This document shows, in pieces, positions 52,815 through 61,300 of a stretch of DNA of 64,000 bases (within the stretch, counting starts at the first letter, position 1; each line of letters begins with the position of its first letter). The notes under the pieces were generated by a model, which was not told where the DNA came from, did no database searches, and worked only from the letters and a program-made list of their open reading frames with translations. The position numbers and the translations under genes are program-made. This stretch comes from Bernardetia sp. ABR2-2B (lineage in GTDB: Bacteria > Bacteroidota > Bacteroidia > Cytophagales > Bernardetiaceae), in the NCBI RefSeq assembly GCF_037126435.1, contig NZ_CP147020.1:2841293-2905292 (forward strand). Reading direction: 5' to 3'.

Positions 52815-52845
52815 TTGAATAAAAATAGCCAAAAAGTCAGTTTTG
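52815..52845 (+). promoter_or_regulatory. Possible clpB promoter
   Basis: TTG at 52815-52817 is followed by 20 bases and CAGTTTTG at 52838-52845, one mismatch from TAnnTTTG. The leader would be about 70 bases. Weak alone, but the spacing fits. Confidence 0.4.
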
Positions 52846-52921
52846 AAATAATTGTATAGCTTTTGTTTTATGCTTATCAATTCAATCAAGAAACAAAGAT
52901 TTTACTATAAAATATTCAATT

Positions 52922-55537
52922 ATGAACTTTAATAAATTCACAATAAAGGCGCAAGACGTAGTTCAGAAAGCCTCTACCATAGCGACCAGTTCGCAACAAC
53001 AAATAATTCAAACAGGTCATATTCTCAAATCTGCTTTAGATGCTGATGAAAACATGACAAAGTTTTTGGTCAATAAATTAGAAGTAAATGTAACATTACT
53101 CAATCAAGTTTTGGATGAGTACATGGTTTCTTATCCAAAATCAAGTGGAGCAGAACCGTATCTTTCTAATGATTCTCATGCTGCCATTCGTGAAGCTGAA
53201 ACCTATCTAAAAGTATTCAAAGACGAGTTTATTGCCGTTGAGCATATTCTTTTAGGGCTTTTGAAAGGAAAAGACAAAACAGCTGACCTTATGCGTGAGG
53301 TGGGTTTTAATGAAGATAATCTAATAAAAGCAATCAAAGAACTTCGTGGAGGTCGTAAGGTAACTGACCCAAATGCAGAATCGAAGTATCGTTCTTTAGA
53401 ACGTTATTCGAATAACTTGACAGAACTTGCACGAAAAGGAAAAATAGACCCTGTTATTGGTCGTGATGATGAAATTCGTAGAGTTTTACAGATTCTTTCT
53501 CGTCGTACTAAAAACAATCCAATGCTTATTGGCGAACCAGGGGTAGGAAAAACAGCAATTATTGAAGGACTTGCACAGCGTGTAGTTGATGGTGATGTAC
53601 CTGAAAACTTAAAATCTGTTGTGATTGCTTCTTTAGATTTAGGAATGCTCGTTGCAGGTGCAAAATACAAAGGAGAGTTCGAAGAGCGACTAAAATCTGT
53701 CATTAAAGAAGTTACAGATTCAGATGGAGAAATCATTTTATTTATAGATGAAATTCATACACTTATTGGGGCAGGTGCTGGAGGAGATTCGGCAATGGAT
53801 GCAGCTAATTTATTAAAACCTGCTTTAGCTCGTGGCGAACTTCGTGCAATTGGAGCAACAACACTCAAAGAATATCAAAAATATATTGAGAAAGATAAAG
53901 CCTTAGAACGTCGCTTTCAGACCGTTACGGTAGATGAACCGACTATTCAAGATGCAATTTCTATTTTGCGTGGAATCAAAGAAAAATACGAACTACATCA
54001 TGGAGTTCAGATAAAAGATGATGCGCTCATTACGGCTGCACAACTTTCTAGTCGTTATATTCCAGACCGACAACTTCCAGATAAGGCGATTGATTTGATG
54101 GACGAAGCAGCAGCAAAATTGAGAATAGAAATGAATTCTATGCCTCAAGAATTGGACGAAATTCGTCGAAAAGTAATGCAGTTAGAAATCGAAAGAGAAG
54201 CAATAAGAAGAGAAGGAGATAAAGAAAAAAATACGATTCTTTCAAGAGAAATTGCAGACCTAAGAGCAATACAAGACGGATTAATGGGACGTTGGAACGC
54301 TGAAAAAGGAGCAATCGACGGAATAAGAGAAACAAAAAAAGAACTAGAAAATCTTAGAATACGAGCCGAACAAGCAGAAAGAGCAGGAGACTATGGAAAA
54401 GTAGCCGAAATTCGTTATGGAAAAATTACAGAAACAGAACAAAAACTAGCAGAATTACAAGAAAAACATGAGCAGCAAGAAACTGAAGAGTCAATGCTCA
54501 AAGAGATTGTAACCTCTGAAAATATTGCTGAGGTAGTTTCAAAGTGGACAGGTATTCCAATTACCAAAATGCTACAAGGCGATAAAGAAAAACTATTAAA
54601 CTTAGAAGCCGAATTAGGAAAGCGAGTAGCAGGACAGACAGAAGCTATTCAAGCTGTTTCTGATGCTGTACGCCGTAGTCGTGCAGGAGTTCAAGACCCA
54701 AATCGTCCGATAGGTTCGTTTATATTTTTGGGAACAACAGGCGTAGGAAAAACAGAACTTGCCAAAGCATTAGCCGAATATTTATTTAATGATGATAATG
54801 CGATGGTCAGAATTGATATGTCAGAATATCAAGAACGCCATAGTGTAAGTCGTCTGATTGGTGCGCCTCCAGGGTATGTAGGTTATGATGAAGGTGGACA
54901 GCTTACCGAAGCCGTCAGAAGAAAGCCATATAGTGTCATTTTGCTTGATGAAATTGAGAAGGCACACCCAGACGTTTTTAATATCTTATTACAAGTTTTG
55001 GATGATGGAAGACTAACAGACAACAAAGGTAGAATAGCAAATTTCAAAAATGCCATTGTTATCATGACTTCAAATACTGGTTCACAGATTATTCAAAATA
55101 ATTTTGCACTGGCAACTGAAAAAACAGACGAGCAAGTAGAACAACTTTATGAAGATACAAAAATACAAGTTACAGAACTTTTAAAAAGCACAATGCGACC
55201 AGAATTTTTGAATCGTATTGATGAAATATTAATCTTCAAGCCTCTTTCAAGATTAGAAATTCGTCAGATTGTAGATTTACAATTAAAGCAAGTTCAGAAG
55301 CGATTAGATGAAAATGGAATAACCTTAGAAGTTTCGAAAGAAGCGTTAGATTATATCGGAAAGATTGGTTATGACCCACAATTTGGAGCAAGACCACTCA
55401 AAAGAGTAGTTCAACGAGAAATCTTAAACGAACTTTCAAAGGAGATTTTGGCAGGAAAAGTTACCAAAGATGCACCTGTTGGTGTAGTTTTAGAAAATGG
55501 GAAAATTGCTTTTGTGAACTCTGTTTTTGAAGGGTAA
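52922..55537 (+). CDS. clpB: ATP-dependent chaperone ClpB
   Basis: An 871-aa disaggregase. The Clp N domain (1-145) is followed by the first AAA+ module (Walker A GEPGVGKT 204-211, Walker B ILFIDEIHTLIGAG), the coiled-coil middle domain (about 405-525), the second AAA+ module (Walker A GTTGVGKT, Walker B VILLDEIEKAHPDV) and the C-terminal domain. The middle domain separates ClpB from ClpA/ClpC, and no ClpP-binding tripeptide is evident. It rescues aggregated proteins with DnaK. The upstream palindrome may be its heat-shock control site. Confidence 0.97.
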   Translation: MNFNKFTIKAQDVVQKASTIATSSQQQIIQTGHILKSALDADENMTKFLVNKLEVNVTLLNQVLDEYMVSYPKSSGAEPYLSNDSHAAIREAETYLKVFKDEFIAVEHILLGLLKGKDKTADLMREVGFNEDNLIKAIKELRGGRKVTDPNAESKYRSLERYSNNLTELARKGKIDPVIGRDDEIRRVLQILSRRTKNNPMLIGEPGVGKTAIIEGLAQRVVDGDVPENLKSVVIASLDLGMLVAGAKYKGEFEERLKSVIKEVTDSDGEIILFIDEIHTLIGAGAGGDSAMDAANLLKPALARGELRAIGATTLKEYQKYIEKDKALERRFQTVTVDEPTIQDAISILRGIKEKYELHHGVQIKDDALITAAQLSSRYIPDRQLPDKAIDLMDEAAAKLRIEMNSMPQELDEIRRKVMQLEIEREAIRREGDKEKNTILSREIADLRAIQDGLMGRWNAEKGAIDGIRETKKELENLRIRAEQAERAGDYGKVAEIRYGKITETEQKLAELQEKHEQQETEESMLKEIVTSENIAEVVSKWTGIPITKMLQGDKEKLLNLEAELGKRVAGQTEAIQAVSDAVRRSRAGVQDPNRPIGSFIFLGTTGVGKTELAKALAEYLFNDDNAMVRIDMSEYQERHSVSRLIGAPPGYVGYDEGGQLTEAVRRKPYSVILLDEIEKAHPDVFNILLQVLDDGRLTDNKGRIANFKNAIVIMTSNTGSQIIQNNFALATEKTDEQVEQLYEDTKIQVTELLKSTMRPEFLNRIDEILIFKPLSRLEIRQIVDLQLKQVQKRLDENGITLEVSKEALDYIGKIGYDPQFGARPLKRVVQREILNELSKEILAGKVTKDAPVGVVLENGKIAFVNSVFEG

Positions 55538-55677
55538 ATTTTAATACAAATAAAGTAGAGAAACTGCTTTTTTTAAATAGTTTTTGAAGTTTTCCATAAA
55601 GTAGGATACTTGTGTTCTACTTTACGGAAAATAATGCAGTCTCTTTTATTACCTTAACTAACCTAATAAAACAAAAA

Positions 55678-56415
55678 ATGCTTCCAGAAATAGAATTAGA
55701 TTACTTGACAGAAGATGAAGATGAAAAAGAACTTTGTCGGTGTTATTGGCTTTTGAATACAGAAGAACAAGAACTCTTTGATGCAAAAGAAAAATTTCGT
55801 TATACACTCGCCGAACTCTCATTAAACTTCCGTCTAAAACCTCGTCAAATTCATAATAAGGTAGCACAATATAGTCGTGCTTACATCAAAAAATCAAAGT
55901 GTGATTTGTGTGGAATGCCTACTCACTTTCTGAATCGTAGGAATGATTTTTATTCGAATAGAAAAGTATATGAATATCAGCCTTGGGAAAACCCAATGCC
56001 TTATCTATGTGATAATTGTAAAGATGCTTTAGAGAAAAGACAAACACAGAAGGCAAAAGCAAAGAATCCATTACAATTTTCGGGAAAAGTAAAATCTATA
56101 TTTCCCACTTCACAGCATTTGCAGTTTTTTAAGCAACTTCGTAGAGAAGAGCATTTTGTTTATCCCCAAATTGCTATTTCTGTCTTTTTAGAAGAAGATA
56201 ACGCTGAAATAGTAGAAGGAGTTGAAAACCTAGAAAATGAAGTAGTTAATTTCTTAGTTTGTGATGGACAAGGAAAACCCAAAAAAGCTATTGATTTTGT
56301 AGTTATAAATCAAAATAATGATGGAGAACTTACTGATAGACAAAAGGAAATATTCTATCAGAAAGAAAGCCTTTTTGATAAGATTGGATTAGAATATAAA
56401 ATTGAATTTTCTTAA
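55678..56415 (+). CDS. Zinc-finger protein with possible DUF2726/nuclease-like C-terminus
   Basis: From MLPEIELDYL (55678) it is 245 aa; an ATG at 55612 would add 22 residues. Two CxxC pairs (CDLCGMP about 87-90 and LCDNCKD about 122-125) make a treble-clef-like zinc site. An earlier helical part (LLNTEEQELFDAKEKFRYTL) precedes it. The last 90 residues end with KAIDFVVINQ, DRQKEIFYQK and FDKIGLEYKIEF, which recalls the DUF2726 fold related to PD-(D/E)xK enzymes. The match is by pattern and a DNA role is only suggested. It may be translated with clpB, 140 bases away. Confidence 0.5.
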   Translation: MLPEIELDYLTEDEDEKELCRCYWLLNTEEQELFDAKEKFRYTLAELSLNFRLKPRQIHNKVAQYSRAYIKKSKCDLCGMPTHFLNRRNDFYSNRKVYEYQPWENPMPYLCDNCKDALEKRQTQKAKAKNPLQFSGKVKSIFPTSQHLQFFKQLRREEHFVYPQIAISVFLEEDNAEIVEGVENLENEVVNFLVCDGQGKPKKAIDFVVINQNNDGELTDRQKEIFYQKESLFDKIGLEYKIEFS

Positions 56416-56452
56416 AACTTTGTATTTTTTATAGGTCTTTACATCTAATAAT

Positions 56453-57385
56453 TTACTTTTTGTTTTTGATTCTTTCCAAGATTTTATCTCCACCAGCGTC
56501 TAATACTTCTTTTGCTAAGTCTATGGCTAGTTCTTGTCCCTTATCTTTATGGATTTTGCCTGACTTACGAATAATTTTTTTACCACTAAGACTAATCAAA
56601 CCTGCATCTATTTGAAGCGTATCACCTTCCAACTTTGCCAATACAAAAGAAGGAATACTACAACCACCATCTAAATGCTTCAGATAAGCACGTTCGGCAA
56701 GCAGACAGTATTCTGTTTTCTCATCATTAATAATCGTACGAATATCATTTCTGAGATGATTATTTATTTTAGAAGAAACCTCAATAGTCATTGAGCCTTG
56801 TCCTGCTTGTGGTGTAAACTCATCTAATGAAAGATGATCGACAATATAATCTTCAAAACCCATTCTATGGACACCTGCATACGCCAAAAGTAGTGCATCA
56901 CATTGTCCTTCTTCTAATTTTCTCATACGTGTTTGTAGGTTTCCACGCATATTTGTAGTTCTGATATTTGGATAGTAATGCTTGAGCATCGCTATTCTAC
57001 GTGTAGAAGAAGTCCCTACAAGCCATTTATCAGCAGCATCTAGCTTAAAATCAGAATTATAACTAACTACTACATCATGTGCTTTTTCTCGCTCTGTATA
57101 GGCTATTAATTCCAGTCCCTTTGGAAGTGTTGATGCCATATCTTTTGCACTATGAACAGCCAAATCTACTTTGCCTGTGTGTAGCATTTTTTCAAGTTCT
57201 TCCGTAAAAACGCCTTTACTACCAATTTTGGAGATTGCTTTGTGTAAAATTTTGTCTCCTTTGGTTTCGATAGCAATTATTTCAGTAGCAAAGCCATTTG
57301 ATTCAAGCAAACGTTGTACATGTTCTGCTTGCCACATAGCTAGTTTGCTGTTTCGGGTTCCGATTTTGATAGTTTTTTTAGCCAA
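56453..57385 (-). CDS. hemC: Porphobilinogen deaminase (hydroxymethylbilane synthase)
   Basis: A 310-aa enzyme that joins four porphobilinogens to hydroxymethylbilane in heme synthesis. Motifs: IGTRNSKLAMWQAEHV at the start, DLAVHSAKDMAST (substrate-binding Asp and Lys), VGTSSTRR (cofactor-binding), and HLDGGCSIP, whose Cys (about residue 243) holds the dipyrromethane cofactor. Length is usual. It is convergent with the zinc-finger gene. The 269 bases upstream of it are AT-rich with nothing seen. Confidence 0.95.
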   Translation of the reverse strand: MAKKTIKIGTRNSKLAMWQAEHVQRLLESNGFATEIIAIETKGDKILHKAISKIGSKGVFTEELEKMLHTGKVDLAVHSAKDMASTLPKGLELIAYTEREKAHDVVVSYNSDFKLDAADKWLVGTSSTRRIAMLKHYYPNIRTTNMRGNLQTRMRKLEEGQCDALLLAYAGVHRMGFEDYIVDHLSLDEFTPQAGQGSMTIEVSSKINNHLRNDIRTIINDEKTEYCLLAERAYLKHLDGGCSIPSFVLAKLEGDTLQIDAGLISLSGKKIIRKSGKIHKDKGQELAIDLAKEVLDAGGDKILERIKNKK

Positions 57386-57654
57386 TTTTTTTGCGCTTAT
57401 GTAGTGAGCGATAAATTGAAAATAGTATATTGATAGAATAGGGATTATTTCTTTTTATCAAATTTTTCTACAAAAAAGTTATATAAAAGATAACTTTAGT
57501 GCTTAATCAGAAATATTCAAAAAAAAATGATTATCATGCAAGTTTTTTGCGATTTTTTTTGTATAAAAGCTCTTTTTTTTTCAAAAAACAGATAATTTCT
57601 ACCAAATGTTTGTCATTTTTCTAATTAAAAAGATATTTTTTAAATAAAAGATTA

Positions 57655-58266
57655 CTATAATACCCAAGCTACGATTCCAAAACACGTTCCAAAACCTATC
57701 AAAAAACCACTCCAAACTTCATTGGGAGTATGTGCTTTTAGATATAACCTTGAACTCATTACCATTCCAGTCAAGAAAAATAAAGTTACAATAGGCAAGA
57801 GTAACTCAAGTGAAGTATTAGCAGCTTGAAATCCAAATAGAAACCCTAAAAGTCCACTAATTCCGATACTATGAACGCTTGTTTTGTGGAAAAGCGTAAC
57901 CAACGTAGTCAAGCACATAGAAAGCGCAACTCCCCCAGTCAGTAGAACAACTTGAATTTCATAACCTACCTTTCTAATCATCAAGTAAGCCAAAAGTGTG
58001 TAAAAAACAGTAGTAAACATAAATGGAACAGCTCTCTCTTTTCTATTTTGCATATCCAAAGAAGAAATAAAGCCTGTATAACGTAGCGTAAGCAAGAAAA
58101 AAGCAGGTACAGCAAAAGTACCTAAAAAAATAAGACTCAAAAATAAAACCTGTCGCTGTCCAAAAGGCTCACTGCTTAGCAAGAAGAAAAAAAGCAAATA
58201 TCCAACTACTGGCATCAGAGCAGGATGAAAAATATAAGAAATAAGTTTACAAAGTTTTTGAATCAT
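57655..58266 (-). CDS. PAP2-like membrane phosphatase
   Basis: A 203-aa protein with about six membrane helices. Three loops recall the PAP2 motifs: NRKERAVPF (K-x6-RP-like), SVHSIGISG (PSGH-like, with His replaced in order) and SRLYLKAHTPNEVWSG (SR-x5-H-x3-D-like, with Glu in place of Asp). The H in KAHTP is present. The departures suggest a divergent or inactive member; lipid phosphate or undecaprenyl-pyrophosphate recycling is the family role. It follows the large kinase gene by 106 bases on the same strand. Confidence 0.62.
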   Translation of the reverse strand: MIQKLCKLISYIFHPALMPVVGYLLFFFLLSSEPFGQRQVLFLSLIFLGTFAVPAFFLLTLRYTGFISSLDMQNRKERAVPFMFTTVFYTLLAYLMIRKVGYEIQVVLLTGGVALSMCLTTLVTLFHKTSVHSIGISGLLGFLFGFQAANTSLELLLPIVTLFFLTGMVMSSRLYLKAHTPNEVWSGFLIGFGTCFGIVAWVL

Positions 58267-58372
58267 AAATCAAAAATACAAATGTTTTGGTTCAGAATTA
58301 AATTTGTGATTCAAGACTTGGTTTTCTACTCATAGAAAATGTCTGTATGAGAATAAGTTATTTTTTGTTATA

Positions 58373-61300
58373 TCAAGGAGTGAGTTTAAAACCAATCACT
58401 AATATATCATCTGTTTGGGGCGTATTTTTTTTCCAATCTTGTAGAGAGGTTTTTATTTTTTGCTTCTGTTTTTTTATAGAAAGGTTAGCTCCATTTTGCA
58501 GAAGCAACTTGAAGTTTTTTATCATAAACTTCCTATCCTTTTCCCCTCCAAATTGATCTTGATAGCCATCGGAAGACATATAACAAGTGACTTCTTTATC
58601 AGCAAAGCTTATTTCTTGGTCTGTAAAATGGTTTTGTTTTTGACTCTTCATATAACTTCCTCCAATACTTTTTTTACTTCCTTTTATGATATTCAGTTTG
58701 TCTGTAAAATAATAGAAATCTTGTTTGGCAGCAGCTATTTTCACTTTCTTATTTTTCTTATCAATCAAACAGACCGTCATGTCCATTCCATCACGATTGC
58801 TTGTATGGTCTTGCTTTAATATTTTTGCAACAGCTTTATCTAGTTCTGTTAGTATTATACTTGGAATAATAATATTTTTAACATTAATAATTGTTTCTAA
58901 AATATTATTACCAATCAATGACATAAATGCCCCTGGTACTCCATGTCCTGTACAATCTACGAGAGCTAAGACAGTATAATCTCCTTTGTCTGCCACCCAA
59001 TAAAAATCGCCACTTACTATATTTCTAGGACGATAAAACACAAACATTTCTTCACTGACAGCATCTTTTAAATAATCGTCTTCAGGCAAAATAACATCCT
59101 GTATTCGCTTTGCATAATTTATACTTGAGGTAAGACTTTTGTTTTTGGTATCTAATTCCTTGTAGGCTTGGTCAAGTTTGATTGTTCTTTCTTTTACTCT
59201 ATTTTCCATTTGATTGTAGAGCAAAGCATTTTCTATTGAAATAGCTGCTTGTGAGGCTAAGAGTTTGAGTGTTTCTACTCTTTCTGCATGAAAAGCACCT
59301 TTAGAAATTGTATTTTCTACATACAAAATAGCAACAAGTTGGTTTTGCTTCAAAATAGGAAGACATAGTAAGGAGCGAGTTTTTTGCTTCTTGAAATAAA
59401 AATCTGACACAAACTTACTATCTTGTTTTATATCATCAATTACTAAATACTGCTTCGAACGTTTTACAAAATTAAATACACTTACAGGAAGTATATCCGA
59501 ATGGTTTTTCTTAGATATGGATTGAATAGAAATACTACTTTGCACATCTAAATAATCTTTTATTTGATTCCATTGTGCCATTACTTCCCAACTAGACTGA
59601 TTTTTTATTACTAAAACTCCCTTTTGAGCACCTGCATTCTCAACAAGTATCTTTATGAGTTTGGACAACAAACTATCCAATACAATCTCCCCAGAAAGTG
59701 CTTGAGAAGCCTTCAAAATACTACTATTATCGATATTAATATTTTGCTGTGAGGCTATTTTAGTAGTTCCTTGTTTGGAAGTATTCTGTATTGTAAAATC
59801 AGAAAAATCTGTGTTTGAGCTATAGGAATAATTTGTATCAAAGGTCTTTAGCCTGTCTTCCAACTGACTGTTTTTACCTTTTATTTGTATCGAATTATAT
59901 ATTTTTAGAGCTTCTATCAACTCATTTGTGGCAATAGAAAAGTTTTCTTTGTCATATAAATAAGCCAAATTTTCTTTACAGAAGGCAATCAGAAACAAGA
60001 TTTCATATTTTTTGCTTTGCTCTATTGCTTTGAGATAATGATAAATAGCTATTGAATTTTCATTGAGAGCTTGATGGTAAAATGCTTTACTACACTGATA
60101 ATATGCTCCGAAATTTTGCTCATTTAATTTTGCCCAGCTTTCAAGCTTTTCCAAGGAAGAAGTAATATGTGCTTTTATTTCACCAATGGAATCAGCATTT
60201 TTTTCTAATTCAAATTTTTTAGAGGCTGCACAAACAAATACATGATAAAATAGAGCTACTAAAAGAAGACTTCCTGCTGCACCTGCTTCTACATAAGGCA
60301 ACGCTCGTAATGAGTATTGATATGCGTTTTCATACTCTTCAAAAAATAAAGCTGTACGAGCCATCTCCATTAATGATTCACAAACATCAGTTGCGTTTTG
60401 TGCTTTTTCATACTCTTCTACAATAACTAATGGGTCAATTTTTTCGGTAAAAGGATTTCCCATCATTCGTTCGTGGTTGTACAAACGAATTTTGGCTTGT
60501 CCTAATTCTAAGGGAACATATTTTTCACAGTAGTCGTGCCAAAGCTTACATTGTGAATATATCTTTTGATAGTTTTCTGATTTGAGTAATAAAGCAATAT
60601 AAGACGTAAGCAAGACAAAACTAGCATATTGCTGTTCTCCTGATTGATGACACCACTGGTAGGCTTCTTCGGTTTGTTTGTAAGTATATTGGTAGTCATT
60701 TTTCCATGCCAAAGACATCGAATGAGCTAACATAGTAGTACGTCCTTTGCTATCCAAAAGATTATACTTTTGAGCAATTTGAAGAGCTATTTGTGCATAA
60801 TCATAAGAAAGTTTGTGATTCTGTGTACTACACATAATCATGGCTAACCAAGCAATTGCCTCACTACATTTTGGAGATGTGCCACTATTTAGTACGTGAG
60901 ATACACTTTTTGTTACGACCAAACCCAACCAAGCAGGATTGGCAAAGTAAGTGCTAATTACGGCTCTATTATAAATATCTCCAATGAGTAAATCTTTATC
61001 TGTTTTGGCTTCTTTTAGTTGTTGCAGTTTATCTACTGTTCCATCTTTCATTAGGTTTTCTAATAGAAGACCTGTCTGTTCTTGTGCCTCTTCATCAGTT
61101 TTTGGATATTTTTGTCCCAATGATTCTAGTGCTTCAATAGCATACTCTAATGCTTTATTTGCTTCTCCCGAACTCTGTAAGACATCACTATATTGTTTCA
61201 AGACAATTGCTCTTTCCGTATTATTATTTGTATGAGAAAGTAATATATCAAATATTTTTTTAGATTTTTTAAGCTGTCCATTTATACAGAGTAAAGCACC

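Larger units (their letters stand above)
52415..52921. other. 507-base region between the ECF operon and clpB
   Basis: Contains the ECF operon terminator, a perfect 29-bp palindrome and a possible clpB promoter, listed separately. Nothing else could be supported between 52520 and 52750. Confidence 0.7.
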
